Of a stretch of 24,211 nucleotides of DNA, positions 5,425-14,335 are shown in pieces. The notes beneath the pieces were generated by a model. It did no database searches, was not told where the DNA came from, and worked only from the letters and a program-made list of their open reading frames with translations. Each line of letters begins with the position of its first letter. The first letter of the stretch is position 1. The position numbers were made by a program, and so were the translations under genes. This stretch comes from Candidatus Dadabacteria bacterium (GTDB taxonomy: Bacteria; Desulfobacterota_D; UBA1144; Nemesobacterales; CSP1-2): positions 1 to 24,211 of the forward strand of contig JAKEHC010000064.1 of NCBI GenBank assembly GCA_022615255.1, in the 5' to 3' direction.

Positions 5425-8400
5425 CTATACATTCTTTATGCCGAATAATTCTTTCACTAGATTATCATTTTCTTTTTCAAGTTCAGTTATATGTTCCTCT
5501 TCACCTTTTACTTTAAGCTCATGAAGTGTTTTAGAGATCTTTGCGAGCTTTTGATGGAGTTCATTCTTAGGATTAAATTTAGGGATACCGACATGATTCA
5601 TCACTGACGGGGCACCGAAACCACGACCTGCGGAAGAAAAGGATTTTATGAATTCTCTTACAGGCAAAGAGTTAATAATTGCGCATAAATAATGAGCTTC
5701 GCTCTCGTTATCAGTTGCAAAAAGGGAGGTTGTGTCGGTGGAAACGACCGTTTTGTAACCAAATGGAGTTTTGTATTGAGAAATAACTGCAGCAATGAGG
5801 TCACCTGCCATACGCTTCCAAACAACTTTGTAGCGTGTGAATGAGTAATCAGCGATATTGTACTGACTATAAAATGGGTTATTAACATCAGCGTGATATT
5901 TCTTATATGCAGCACGATCTAAGAGTTCTTGCTTAAATCTCGAAAGATAACCATATGTTCTGGGCCATCTACTTTTCATCATAGTATCTGGATAACCTGT
6001 TCGCTTTATCGGATCTTGGGTAACAAGAATATAAATCTTCGGTCCAGTAGACCACCGTTTAATATCCGCTCCACTGACTGCTGGAAATACTAAGTCTGAT
6101 TCAATAGTTTCTGAAACTTGTTGTATTATTCGTTTGCCTCTCTCAGTCAAATTACGAACTATCAAATTACCATTTGATAAAACTTGTTTAATCTCTAACC
6201 AAAATACACCATAAGGTTCGGTACTAGCCCCACGACGAGCCTGATAAGCATTTTTGCCTTCTATAGCGCCAAGCCCTTTTTGTTTTTCTGAAATTGTTTG
6301 CCATGACCCAGTTGGTTTACCGATAGGCTGGGCTAGTAATTTTTTCTTTTGCAAAAGTGGTAGCACATCTTGTAAAAGTGCATCGGTTGGTATTTTCCCC
6401 ACGCCCTTTTTACGCGTCCAAAGAGTGTAAGGCACAGGGTATGTTGTTGCTTCGCCTTTCTTCAAAATGATCGCAGCAGTCTTGTTTGCCGCGCCCTCAA
6501 ACGGTTGGACAGTCACTAAATCATCCGCTTTAAGAACCCTAAATGTTTCTTTTTCTCCTAAACGGAACCGCCGAAATCCCTCTCCTCCGCCTTTTGATTT
6601 ATAGACCTCTTGGGTAATGAGAAATCCAAGTTTTGCATTTTTCTTCAGGTAATAATCCACTGACGCATATGTAAAGAGCATCGAAAAGTCTTTTTCTCCA
6701 CCGCCAAGACGGGCTGCATGTCCCTTGAGAGAAAACAATCCATAGTTTTGCCAGAGCGGGAGTGTTGCTTTTCTATATTCTTGAGAAAGGTAGCCCCACC
6801 TTATCCAAGGCGGATTTCCAACAACAAAATCAAACTTTCCAGCAATCATCGGAGCAAAAGCATTCTTAAGAAAACGCGCCCAAATACCGTTCTTGCCTTG
6901 TTTCTCAAGTTCTACAATTTCGTTGTAAAAGTTTTCTACAACCTGTTCATTAGGCGGGAATACCAAGCCTTCTTTTTTAAAATGTTCCGTTGCTATGGAG
7001 GTTTCAAATCCGTCTTTTACCATTCTTTCTATGAGAGGCGCCGCTCTACGCATCAGAAGTCCTTCATCTTTTACCCAAATATAGGGGACATGAAATTCTC
7101 CCACTGATGTGGGAATTTTTATATGGTCTCCACCGACAAAATTTAGCTTCATTTGACCCGATTTCTCAGGCCAAAGAACTGAATCGGCGAGATAAACAGG
7201 TATCTCTAAATAGCGGAGCTCGTGAGCAAGATCACCCAGTGCAAATAGGTAATTAGTTCGGCTAGCGATGACTGCCAAAGGGTTTAGGTCAAAGCCCCAG
7301 ATATTTGCAACAATTCTTTTAGCAGTCTCAAGTGTTGGTTCTTTATGCTCTATGCCGTATTCTTTCGCCCTTTGAATAGCAAGCACTAAAAAAGTTCCCG
7401 AACCACAAGCGGGGTCAAGAAAACGCTTAAGCGTGTTGCCGTCATACCCTACTTCATTAAGCAAGAGTTCAGCAAGCCAATCGGGAGTATAGTATTCACC
7501 AAGTTTGTGTCGCACCTCTTGAGGAACTAAATATTGATAAAGTTTTTTAAGAAGATCGCGTGCAGATTCCGGATCAATCGTTGTTGTTGCAGGTTCAAAT
7601 TCAGAAAGCCCTCTGGCTATCTCCCTAATTGCTTCTTCAAGCCTTGGTGACCAGGCATCGAGATACCAACGAAAAAAATCACCTTCAAGAAAATTTGTTA
7701 GACCACGCTTAGCATAAATGCTACCTCCTTCAATATCGGCAAGTTGTCCCTGTAATTCCTCTTTGGAAGTATGTATAAGTTGATTAGATAATGATGAACT
7801 AAAAACTGTTTCTCTAAGGATAAGAAGCTCAGCAGCAATAAATTTCATCAGGAGAGCAAAGTAGGTGTGAACAGAAAAAAGCAATTCTTGAAAATCTGTT
7901 TCTTTACCAACTCTATAAAGCTGACCGAGCAACCTCGCTTCTTCTGCCTGATGTCTACTAAACTGTTCACCATATACAATGCCAAATAGACGTTTCCATT
8001 CGTTGAAAAATACTTGTATTCTTGGATTACCCCAGTGTTCCAATGCATCTGCAAAAGCTGAAACAGCCATTGGAGCAATCTTGCTTTTGGGACCAAATCT
8101 TTCAGCCAAATGCTCAGCATTTAGCGGTAAGCGAGCGAGAGCCCTTAAATACATTAGGAATGTGCGTGCATTTTCTGCATCGAATGGATAGGGACCAAAA
8201 CGCGTAAAAAATTCCCTTTCTATTTCTACTGATTTTCCGTTTTTCTTACCCTTATATTGAACAAAGAATGTAGACTCGCCGTCAAAACCAACCCCAATAA
8301 TTCGGCTTAAGAGGTTGAAAGGGTCTAATTTATGAGATAGAGCAGTAGCTTCCATGTACCCTATTAATTGGTCATGTGCATGAATCACTGCACGTTCCGA

Positions 8401-8709
8401 AGAAAATGATCCTGGAGATTCGTATTCGATGATGACCTGCCCGTGCACTGCATCAGGGCGTCCGCGATAAATCGTTTTTGCCTCGCTACCCAGACGCTCA
8501 TACCTTGGCTGTGATTCAACACCGATACTTTTTAAAATGGGATCTAACACTTTCTCAAAGCCGATACGCAATTCCTCTTCGCTCGTCGCAGTTCGCATCA
8601 ACTCTTTGACAGAAGAAACGAGTTTATCAGCTACTCCGAGAAGTGATTCTTGGAATTCTAAGTCATCGTTTTGACTTTTACTTCTTCTCGTAATCGGAAA
8701 CTTCTTCAT
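5425..8709 (-). CDS. single-chain restriction-modification enzyme, type IIG-like (Eco57I-family methylase)
   Basis: The 1094-residue protein would both cut DNA and methylate adenine. N-terminal nuclease: RPDAVHGQVIIEYE (84-97) gives D86-X8-E95-X-E97, a PD-(D/E)XK-like site with Glu where Lys is usual; BamHI also uses E-X-E. A helical connector follows (about 200-400). Methylase: GEYYTPDWLAELLL (404-417), SAM-binding DPACGSGTFL (432-441), GFDLNP (472-477) and catalytic NPPW (632-635), typical of N6-adenine enzymes. The target recognition region is about 800-1060, with FPAVSGADIKRWS and a TaqI-like SSAGRGFGAP segment near the end. The reading frame is intact. No separate S, R or M gene lies nearby, which fits the all-in-one design. 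It has its own promoter at 8775-8804. The recognition sequence cannot be read from the protein. A BREX PglX-like methylase is less likely because no other BREX gene is present. Confidence 0.85.
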   Translation of the reverse strand: MKKFPITRRSKSQNDDLEFQESLLGVADKLVSSVKELMRTATSEEELRIGFEKVLDPILKSIGVESQPRYERLGSEAKTIYRGRPDAVHGQVIIEYESPGSFSSERAVIHAHDQLIGYMEATALSHKLDPFNLLSRIIGVGFDGESTFFVQYKGKKNGKSVEIEREFFTRFGPYPFDAENARTFLMYLRALARLPLNAEHLAERFGPKSKIAPMAVSAFADALEHWGNPRIQVFFNEWKRLFGIVYGEQFSRHQAEEARLLGQLYRVGKETDFQELLFSVHTYFALLMKFIAAELLILRETVFSSSLSNQLIHTSKEELQGQLADIEGGSIYAKRGLTNFLEGDFFRWYLDAWSPRLEEAIREIARGLSEFEPATTTIDPESARDLLKKLYQYLVPQEVRHKLGEYYTPDWLAELLLNEVGYDGNTLKRFLDPACGSGTFLVLAIQRAKEYGIEHKEPTLETAKRIVANIWGFDLNPLAVIASRTNYLFALGDLAHELRYLEIPVYLADSVLWPEKSGQMKLNFVGGDHIKIPTSVGEFHVPYIWVKDEGLLMRRAAPLIERMVKDGFETSIATEHFKKEGLVFPPNEQVVENFYNEIVELEKQGKNGIWARFLKNAFAPMIAGKFDFVVGNPPWIRWGYLSQEYRKATLPLWQNYGLFSLKGHAARLGGGEKDFSMLFTYASVDYYLKKNAKLGFLITQEVYKSKGGGEGFRRFRLGEKETFRVLKADDLVTVQPFEGAANKTAAIILKKGEATTYPVPYTLWTRKKGVGKIPTDALLQDVLPLLQKKKLLAQPIGKPTGSWQTISEKQKGLGAIEGKNAYQARRGASTEPYGVFWLEIKQVLSNGNLIVRNLTERGKRIIQQVSETIESDLVFPAVSGADIKRWSTGPKIYILVTQDPIKRTGYPDTMMKSRWPRTYGYLSRFKQELLDRAAYKKYHADVNNPFYSQYNIADYSFTRYKVVWKRMAGDLIAAVISQYKTPFGYKTVVSTDTTSLFATDNESEAHYLCAIINSLPVREFIKSFSSAGRGFGAPSVMNHVGIPKFNPKNELHQKLAKISKTLHELKVKGEEEHITELEKENDNLVKELFGIKNV

Positions 8710-8774
8710 TTTTGCTTTTCTTCTTTAATCTTTTTACCTGCTTAACCTTTCATATATGAACCTTTCTTAGCACC

Positions 8775-8804
8775 ATTATCTCACTCAGATAACCCTCTTG
8801 TCAA
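8775..8804 (-). promoter_or_regulatory. promoter of the restriction-modification gene
   Basis: TTGACA (8799-8804) and GATAAT (8775-8780) on the minus strand are separated by 18 bases. The leader to the ATG at 8709 would be about 60 bases. The ribosome binding site is weak (GAAGAAAAG), which would keep the level of a potentially toxic nuclease low. Confidence 0.6.
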
Positions 8805-8858
8805 CATAAAGTTTGGCTCTTTCTTCAGAGCTAATGTAGAGGCAATTCATGAAAATGC

Positions 8859-8901
8859 GGGTAGCGGGCCGGGTATTTCGGCGAAGCTCATTGCTCCTAC
8901 C
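8859..8901. repeat. degenerate dispersed repeat
   Basis: GGGTAGCGGGCCGGG ... CATTGCTCCTACC reads on the minus strand as GGTAGGAGCAATG followed by a GC-rich inverse. It resembles the GGTAGGAGCGGCTTCCAG unit at 16491. With the two promoters it accounts for the 275-bp divergent gap between the restriction gene and the Phd-like gene. Confidence 0.4.
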
Positions 8902-8924
8902 GTCATCTGAAAACGTGGGCAGAC

Positions 8925-8953
8925 TTGAGAGCCCTGAAATGTGGTCACATTAT
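8925..8953 (+). promoter_or_regulatory. promoter and operator of the Phd/PIN pair
   Basis: TTGAGA (8925-8930), a 17-base spacer and CATTAT (8948-8953) form a plausible sigma-70 promoter. An inverted repeat AATGTG (8938-8943)/CACATT (8946-8951) with a 2-base centre overlaps the -10, the usual place for an antitoxin autorepression site. Confidence 0.55.
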
Positions 8954-8984
8954 ATGGTATCATTATTACTAGAGGTAATTAAAT

Positions 8985-9266
8985 ATGAGATTTATAAGCA
9001 TACGTGAGTTCAGAGACAAGGCGTCAAAACTTCTAAGGGAGGAGATCAGCAAGGATAGCAGAATCGTAATCACAAAGCGAGGAAAGCCCTTTGCAGTAGT
9101 AAGTCCTTTTACCAAAGATGATATAAAATTGGCTTTAGCCGCAGCGCTTGATGATGCCCGAAAAATTCTTAAATCCGCCGATATAAAAGAGGATGAACTA
9201 CTCAAGGCATTAGAGAACGTTAGGAAAAAGGTGTATGGAACTGCTAAAAGTCGTGTTAGACGCTAA
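8985..9266 (+). CDS. Phd/YefM-family antitoxin
   Basis: The 93-residue protein begins MRFISIREFRDKASKLLREE and continues with IVITKRGKPFAVVSPF, the beta-strand pattern of Phd/YefM antitoxins, which bind DNA with the N-terminal half and neutralise the toxin with the flexible C-terminal half. The C-terminal half (about 48-93) is a charged helix ending in RVRR. AGAGGT precedes the ATG. The gene overlaps the PIN toxin gene by 32 bases, in the usual antitoxin-first order. A palindrome over its promoter supports autoregulation. Confidence 0.85.
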   Translation: MRFISIREFRDKASKLLREEISKDSRIVITKRGKPFAVVSPFTKDDIKLALAAALDDARKILKSADIKEDELLKALENVRKKVYGTAKSRVRR

Positions 9267-9666
9267 CATTATAGTATCTGCAATATTCGGTGGCTATCCA
9301 AGAAAAGCACTTCTAAAAGCTTTAACAGAGTGCAATCTCTATTATAATGAGGACTTAGAACAAGAACTCGAGCTTTTGACGGATGTACTCAGATATAAGC
9401 TTACAACCAGAGAAAAAAAAGAACTCAAACAAATTATAAGAGAGGTCTTATCTTTTGCCGAGAAGGTTCAAACAGGCGGAAAACTATTCATTAGTAGAGA
9501 TCCAAAGGATAATTCTTACCTAGAAACGTGCTTAGAGGTAAAAGCAGATGTTTTGATAACTGGCGATAAAGACTTGCTTGAGATATCGAAAGAAAGACTT
9601 GAGAAAGAGGGGTTAAGTAATCTAAGGATAATTAAACCAAGACAATTTGTTGAAGACGTTATCTAA
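9235..9666 (+). CDS. PIN-domain toxin (COG1569-like)
   Basis: This 143-residue PIN nuclease is the probable toxin of the pair. KVVLDANIIVSAIFGG carries the first catalytic Asp (D9), acidic residues follow around LEQELELLTD, and ISRDPKDNSYLETCLE and VLITGDKDLLEI carry the later Asp residues that bind the metal. The pattern fits the family annotated as toxin component, PIN family, which cuts RNA as VapC does. The start within the antitoxin gene is supported by AAGG just upstream and by the family's N-terminus. lepA follows 74 bases later with its own promoter, so the pair is not part of the lepA unit. Confidence 0.85.
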   Translation: MELLKVVLDANIIVSAIFGGYPRKALLKALTECNLYYNEDLEQELELLTDVLRYKLTTREKKELKQIIREVLSFAEKVQTGGKLFISRDPKDNSYLETCLEVKADVLITGDKDLLEISKERLEKEGLSNLRIIKPRQFVEDVI

Positions 9667-9675
9667 AGCCCTAAT

Positions 9676-9703
9676 TTGCCTAACCCACCTTTTCCCTTAT
9701 AAT
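9676..9703 (+). promoter_or_regulatory. promoter of lepA
   Basis: TTGCCT (9676-9681), a 16-base spacer and a perfect TATAAT (9698-9703). The predicted leader is about 30 bases and shows no good Shine-Dalgarno sequence. Confidence 0.6.
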
Positions 9704-9740
9704 ATCCATTCATAGCATTTTTAAAGTTTGAACACAAAGC

Positions 9741-11534
9741 ATGGAACCCAAATATATTAGGAATTTCTCTATAATCGCCCATGTAGATCATGGAAAATCA
9801 ACGCTCGCTGATAGAATCCTGGAATTCACAGGAAGTGTCACAGAGCGCGAGATGACTGAACAGTTTCTTGACCAGATGGAGTTAGAAAGAGAGCGCGGGA
9901 TAACAATCAAGGCTCAGGCTGTCAGGATTAACTACAAAGCGGACAACGGGACCACTTATGAGTTCAACTTAATTGACACCCCCGGTCATGTGGATTTCAG
10001 CTACGAGGTTTCCAGGAGCCTTCAGGCATGTGAGGGCGTTCTCCTTGTAGTTGACGCCTCTCAAGGTGTTGAAGCTCAAACACTGGCACATGCCTATCTC
10101 GCCGCTGACTCTGGGCTTGAGCTTATTCCGGTTATAAACAAGATTGACCTTCCCTCCGCCGATCCGGAAAGGGTGAAAAAGGAGATAGAAGAGGCAATCG
10201 GCATAAGCGCAGAAGACGCAGTGCTTGCGAGCGCAAAGGAGGGAATCGGAACAAAGGATGTCCTTGAGGCTATAGTAAAAAAAATCCCGCCACCAAGTGG
10301 TCGTAGAGAATCACCGCTTAAAGCCCTGATCTTCGATAGCTGGTTTGACTCATACCAGGGTGTGGTAATGCTTGTGCGTGTATTCGAGGGAAAAATCAGG
10401 TTCGGTATGAAGATTCAGCTTATGTCAACAGGCAAAACCTACGAGGTCAAGAAGCTAGGAATCTTTTCTCCACGGGCCATAGAGGTAGAAGAAATCTCTA
10501 CAGGTGAGGTAGGGTTCGTAACCGCGGCGATAAAAGAGATAAGCGAGGCAAAGGTAGGGGACAGCATTACGGATGCTTTAAAACCGACTGATGCACCGCT
10601 TTATGGATTTCGAGTTATGAAGCCGATGGTGTTTAGCGGGCTTTATCCAATCGACCCAGGAGAGTATGAAAAACTCCGCGACGCACTGGAAAAGCTCCGG
10701 CTAAACGATTCCGCCTTCATTTATGAGCCTGAGACCTCACTCGCACTTGGGTTTGGATTTAGGTGCGGATTTCTCGGTCTTCTTCATATGGAGATTGTAA
10801 GGGAAAGGCTGGAAAGAGAGTTTGAGCTAGAGCTTATTTCCACAGCCCCGACTGTTATCTATAAGGTTACTGATACAAAAGGCGAGGAGATTTTAGTTGA
10901 CAACCCAAGCAAGCTTCCGCCGTCTGAAAAAATAGAGACGATAGAAGAACCCTACGTCCTTGTAATGCTACACACGCCCAGCATATACCTCGGCTCGATT
11001 TTCGAGCTTTGCGAGAACAGGCGTGGAACCCAGAAGAATATCAAATACATCACACAGGATAGAGTCATAGTAGAATACGAGCTTCCACTCTCTGAGATAA
11101 TGTTTGATTTCTTTGACAGACTGAAATCAGTCTCACGCGGCTATGCCTCAATGGACTATGAGCTAATCGGCTATAAAGCCTCTGAGCTTGTAAAACTCGA
11201 TGTGCTGATTAACGGCGACCCCGTGGATGCGCTTTCGATAATAGTTCACAGAGAAAAGGCATATGAGAGGGGAAAGGAACTCGTAGAGAAGCTCAGAAAA
11301 TTAATCCCAAGACAGCTTTTTGAGGTCGCCCTTCAGGCCGCAATTGGTAATAGGGTTATCGCACGAGAAACAGTAAAACCTGTGAGGAAAGACGTTACCG
11401 CCAAATGCTACGGCGGCGATATTACAAGGAAGAGAAAGCTCCTAGAGAAGCAGAAAGAGGGGAAAAAGCGCCTTAAGCAAATCGGCAAAGTTGAGATTCC
11501 TCAGGAAGCCTTTTTAGCAGTGCTTAAAACGTAG
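9741..11534 (+). CDS. lepA: elongation factor 4 (back-translocating GTPase)
   Basis: LepA/EF4 is a ribosome-dependent GTPase acting on stalled or mistranslocated ribosomes and in initiation. At 597 residues it matches the usual length. GTPase motifs: HVDHGKS (14-20), DTPGH (79-83) and NKID (133-136). EF-G-like domains follow, and the LepA-specific C-terminal domain ends with DVTAKCYGGDITRKRKLLEK and QKEGKKRLKQIGKVEIPQEA, where RKRKLLEKQKEGKKRLK is the family hallmark. The ATG at 9741 is right at the conserved N-terminus although no strong ribosome binding site is visible. It is a single-gene unit with its own promoter. Confidence 0.98.
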   Translation: MEPKYIRNFSIIAHVDHGKSTLADRILEFTGSVTEREMTEQFLDQMELERERGITIKAQAVRINYKADNGTTYEFNLIDTPGHVDFSYEVSRSLQACEGVLLVVDASQGVEAQTLAHAYLAADSGLELIPVINKIDLPSADPERVKKEIEEAIGISAEDAVLASAKEGIGTKDVLEAIVKKIPPPSGRRESPLKALIFDSWFDSYQGVVMLVRVFEGKIRFGMKIQLMSTGKTYEVKKLGIFSPRAIEVEEISTGEVGFVTAAIKEISEAKVGDSITDALKPTDAPLYGFRVMKPMVFSGLYPIDPGEYEKLRDALEKLRLNDSAFIYEPETSLALGFGFRCGFLGLLHMEIVRERLEREFELELISTAPTVIYKVTDTKGEEILVDNPSKLPPSEKIETIEEPYVLVMLHTPSIYLGSIFELCENRRGTQKNIKYITQDRVIVEYELPLSEIMFDFFDRLKSVSRGYASMDYELIGYKASELVKLDVLINGDPVDALSIIVHREKAYERGKELVEKLRKLIPRQLFEVALQAAIGNRVIARETVKPVRKDVTAKCYGGDITRKRKLLEKQKEGKKRLKQIGKVEIPQEAFLAVLKT

Positions 11535-11637
11535 AGAAGAAACCAACTCTTGCTACGCTACGTTAGACGCCCTACAGTTTATTCAATCTCTCGATCGCCA
11601 TATTAATAAATACCAAATAACTTTTGATGGTTTTGCC

Positions 11638-11725
11638 ACTCTGCGGAGCAAAGCGACGAAGAATCTCGCTTCTACGTGCGCAAAACGAGATTCTTCACCT
11701 CCACTACGTTTCGGCTCAGAATGAC
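11638..11725. repeat. dispersed palindromic repeat
   Basis: GAAGAATCTCG (11658-11668) and CGAGATTCTTC (11686-11696) form a perfect 11-bp stem. The outer parts, GCGGAGCAAAGCGAC on the left and TTTCGGCTCAGAATGAC on the right, are typical of GTCATTCTGAGCGAA...GAAGAATCT repeats. It takes up the middle of the 314-bp gap between lepA and the next gene; no ORF is seen there. Confidence 0.7.
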
Positions 11726-11848
11726 AACCTCCCATTTTATTTTAGCGATCGCTAGTTGGAAGTGATTATGTAACTGAATCTTTTTTAGAAACCAAATCGG
11801 GGTTTCGTTAGTTTATATATAGTAAATCCATGATTAGGAGGCTCTAAA

Positions 11849-12298
11849 ATGACCAAAGTTATATCATTATTATTCGTTACCTTCCTTCTTTTCTCCTTTG
11901 CCACCTACGGTTTTTCCGGAAAACAATATGGTAAGCATGAAAATAGAAATTGGTGGAACAACACTAAAGTCCTAGACCAACTGAAGCTCACCGACCAACA
12001 AAAAGGCAAAATAGACGAGATAGCTTCATCCAATAAGGAAAGGCTCGATAATCTCCGTTCTCAAATCAAGACATACCATAAAGAACTTGATGAAAGCGCT
12101 AAAAATCCGAATTCAACCAGGGATCAAATCTTATCCGAGTTTGATCAGCTGGAAAAAACACGCGGAGAATTGAGAAAGGTTGAATTTGAAATGTCAATGG
12201 AAATGAGAGAGGTGCTTACACCTGAGCAAAAAACGACGCTATCAGGGATTAAAGAGCAACATAAGAAACGTCAAGGAAGCGAAAAGTGCGATGAATAA
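11849..12298 (+). CDS. Spy/CpxP-like periplasmic LTXXQ protein
   Basis: The 149-residue protein has a signal peptide (MTKVISLLFVTFLLFSFATY, then GFSG) and is therefore exported. The mature part is helical with two LTXXQ motifs, LTDQQ (47-51) and LTPEQ (123-127), the signature of the Spy/CpxP/ZraP group of periplasmic chaperones and metal-stress proteins. The layout LKLTDQQKGKIDEI ... VLTPEQKTTLSGI is typical. There are no His-rich ZraP-type metal motifs apart from scattered His. TAGGAGG lies 7 bases before the ATG. It stands alone, followed by hairpins and a convergent gene. A role in envelope stress is inferred from family. Confidence 0.75.
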   Translation: MTKVISLLFVTFLLFSFATYGFSGKQYGKHENRNWWNNTKVLDQLKLTDQQKGKIDEIASSNKERLDNLRSQIKTYHKELDESAKNPNSTRDQILSEFDQLEKTRGELRKVEFEMSMEMREVLTPEQKTTLSGIKEQHKKRQGSEKCDE

Positions 12299-12312
12299 GA
12301 AATGGAGCTAAT

Positions 12313-12335
12313 GGCAGCCGTGGCAAGCGGCTGCC
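12313..12335. repeat. GC-rich hairpin after the Spy-like gene
   Basis: GGCAGCCG (12313-12320) and CGGCTGCC (12328-12335) form a perfect 8-bp stem with a 7-base loop, 15 bases after the stop. No T-tract follows, so it is more likely a dispersed repeat than a canonical terminator, though it could protect the mRNA end. Confidence 0.5.
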
Positions 12336-12386
12336 AAGCCGCTCGCACCATCCTCCGCAGGAGCACCACCCCGGCGGTTTGATATT

Positions 12387-12414
12387 GTAGGGTTTTGATT
12401 TATTAAACCCCTAC
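12387..12414. repeat. 28-bp intergenic palindrome, copy 2
   Basis: The left half is GTAGGGTTTTGATT and the right half is TATTAAACCCCTAC; most positions pair. Length and outer bases equal the copies at 549, 17791 and 24113. It lies between two convergent genes, 4 bases from the stop of the TPP-enzyme gene. Confidence 0.75.
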
Positions 12415-12418
12415 GAAA

Positions 12419-14110
12419 TTATTTCTTCTTAGGCATCATCATCTGGGTAAGCGCATACGTAGCAGGGCTTATCGCTTCCGGGTCGGTTGGGATGTTTATG
12501 AGCGATGGCACCCCTGAAGAGAATGCACGCTCAAGCGCCCCGTGTATCTTTTTCGGCTCCGTCACTAGCTCTCCATATCCGCCTAAAGCCTTAACCAACT
12601 CATGAAAAGGAATCAGGGGGAGGTCTACTCCAACCGTCTCCCGTTCCCTTCCGTAAGTTATCCAGAGCTGATGCTTTGTCATTCCCCATGATTGGTCGTT
12701 GCATACAACTGTTACGAATGGGATCTTGTGTCTAAGCGCAGTCTCAAACTCCATAAAGTTCATTCCTATTGCACCGTCCCCGCTTATTAGCGCAACTCGC
12801 TTGTCTGGGCAGGCAACCTTTGCCCCAATCGCAAAAGGAACCCCTACTCCCATACATCCAAGTGGACCCCCTTTCACGTAATGCCCCGGCTTTCTCACGC
12901 AATAAGTGGTGTCAGCCCATACCTGCGTGTCACCCCCGTCTATTGCAAGTATTCCATCCTCCCCCAGCGCATCTTCCACCTCTTTAATAACCCTTAGCGC
13001 GTGTATCGGGGTTTTATTAGAACCTCTTATTTCTTCCACCTTCTTCCACTCCTCGGCACGCCATTCCCTTGCCCTCTCCACCCACGATTTGTAATTCAGC
13101 TTAATTGAATGCTCAGCTATATAGTGAGTGAGCTGAGATAGTACGCCGCTTATGTCCCCTACTATTCCTAAATCCGCCGGTCTATTTCTCCCGATCTCTC
13201 CAGGATCAATGTCCACCTGAATGATCTTCGCATCAGGGTTAAATGTCCTGCCGAACCCGATGTAGAGGCTTAACCTTATTCCAAAAAGTAAAATCAAATC
13301 CGCTTCAGATGTTACTTTCTTAAATGCAACCGGTGCAGAAGGGCTAGCCGCGCCGAAGCATAATGGATGTTCGTCTGAAACGATTCCCCTACCGAAGTTT
13401 AGTGTAAATATAGGAATCTTAACCTTATCTAAGAATCTCTCCAGTTCTTTATCCGCGCCCGAATACCATGACCCGCTTCCGGCTATTACTACAGGCCTGC
13501 GCGCGGATTTAAGCATATCTACCGCATGCGCTATTGCCTCTCTTTGAGCCTCCACTTTGTAGGAAAGTGGGGTTATGTTGTAACGCTCTACTTCCTCTTC
13601 ATTACAGCTTTCGTAAAGAACCTCATACGGCATCCCGAGATAAATAGGTCCCGGTCTTCCAGAGATTGCCTTTTTGTATGCCATGCTTATATACTCAGGT
13701 ATTCGCTTTGTATCAAATATAGTCCTTGCCCATTTCGTTATTGGCGCTATTATCGATTGCTGATCAATGTCCTGTAAAGGGAGCCTGTCGTTTTCCTCGA
13801 TCCCCGATTTTCCTGAGAGAAGAAGGCATGGAGAATTTGAAAGATAAGCCCCTGCAATGCCGGTAACCGCATTGGTGAATCCGGGTCCTGCAGTAACTAA
13901 ACATATACCAGGCTGCCTTTTTACTCTCCCGTAGGCATCTGCCGCCATAGCCGCCCCCTGCTCATGGTGAGTATCTATAACCCTTATGCCAAAATCCACA
14001 CACGCATCGTATATGGGATTGATATGCCCCCCGCTCAGGGAGAATATCTCACGCACACCTAGCTCATGCAAGGTTTTTACTACAAGCCATCCACCGTGAA
14101 CCTTAGCCAT
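12419..14110 (-). CDS. thiamine-diphosphate-dependent enzyme (acetolactate synthase / 2-hydroxyacyl-CoA lyase superfamily)
   Basis: The 563-residue protein has the three-domain layout of this superfamily. The PYR domain carries the cofactor-activating Glu at E50 in HHEQGAAMAADAYGR and TAGPGFTN (73-80). The central domain has PVVIAGSGSW (206-215) and the nucleotide-fold end DAKIIQVDIDPGEIGRN. The PP domain has the metal-binding GDG (444-446) ... ND (471-472). ISGDGAIGMNFMEFETALRH is canonical. No ilvN-type small subunit is nearby, so a catabolic or lyase role (acetolactate synthase-like, 2-hydroxyacyl-CoA lyase or oxalyl-CoA decarboxylase-like) is more likely than branched-chain amino acid synthesis; substrate cannot be fixed from sequence alone. 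It is a single gene on the minus strand. Confidence 0.85.
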   Translation of the reverse strand: MAKVHGGWLVVKTLHELGVREIFSLSGGHINPIYDACVDFGIRVIDTHHEQGAAMAADAYGRVKRQPGICLVTAGPGFTNAVTGIAGAYLSNSPCLLLSGKSGIEENDRLPLQDIDQQSIIAPITKWARTIFDTKRIPEYISMAYKKAISGRPGPIYLGMPYEVLYESCNEEEVERYNITPLSYKVEAQREAIAHAVDMLKSARRPVVIAGSGSWYSGADKELERFLDKVKIPIFTLNFGRGIVSDEHPLCFGAASPSAPVAFKKVTSEADLILLFGIRLSLYIGFGRTFNPDAKIIQVDIDPGEIGRNRPADLGIVGDISGVLSQLTHYIAEHSIKLNYKSWVERAREWRAEEWKKVEEIRGSNKTPIHALRVIKEVEDALGEDGILAIDGGDTQVWADTTYCVRKPGHYVKGGPLGCMGVGVPFAIGAKVACPDKRVALISGDGAIGMNFMEFETALRHKIPFVTVVCNDQSWGMTKHQLWITYGRERETVGVDLPLIPFHELVKALGGYGELVTEPKKIHGALERAFSSGVPSLINIPTDPEAISPATYALTQMMMPKKK

Positions 14111-14169
14111 ACTCGCCTCCCTTTGGAATTATTACTATTAATACCTTTTTGCTTAATTCATTTGGGTAG

Positions 14170-14217
14170 GCAACGAGCCGCCCCTTCGACTAAACCCAGG
14201 ACAGGCCTGCTCGTTGC
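14170..14217. repeat. stem-loop repeat upstream of the TPP-enzyme gene
   Basis: GCAACGAGC (14170-14178) and GCTCGTTGC (14209-14217) pair perfectly around a 30-base interior that contains CCTTCGACTAAACCCAGGAC. It resembles the CTTCGGCAGGCTCAGGACAGG sequence at the right window edge. It lies in the divergent region between the TPP-enzyme gene and the 123-residue gene. Confidence 0.55.
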
Positions 14218-14286
14218 TCTTTAGCTCACTTATAATATTTTTTACACTTTATAAATTAATAAATCAACTATTAAAAATACAAACTA

Positions 14287-14314
14287 TTGAACACATAAAC
14301 AATACTGTTAGAAT
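14287..14314 (+). promoter_or_regulatory. promoter of the 123-residue gene
   Basis: TTGAAC (14287-14292), a 16-base spacer and TAGAAT (14309-14314), followed by AAGGAGGG and the ATG at 14336. Promoter and ribosome binding site are so close that the leader is only about 15 bases. Confidence 0.5.
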
Positions 14315-14335
14315 ACTTGTAAGGAGGGAAGAACA

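Noticed and set aside
6718..7107. 129-residue plus-strand ORF
   Set aside because: Shadow of the restriction-modification gene on the other strand, whose motifs are unambiguous.
12387..12414. Palindrome as an intrinsic terminator of the TPP-enzyme gene
   Set aside because: No T-tract on either side and the stem is imperfect; it belongs to the 28-bp family.
12699..13094. Several plus-strand ORFs of 60-72 residues
   Set aside because: They lie opposite the TPP-enzyme gene and show Pro/Ser/His-rich antisense composition.
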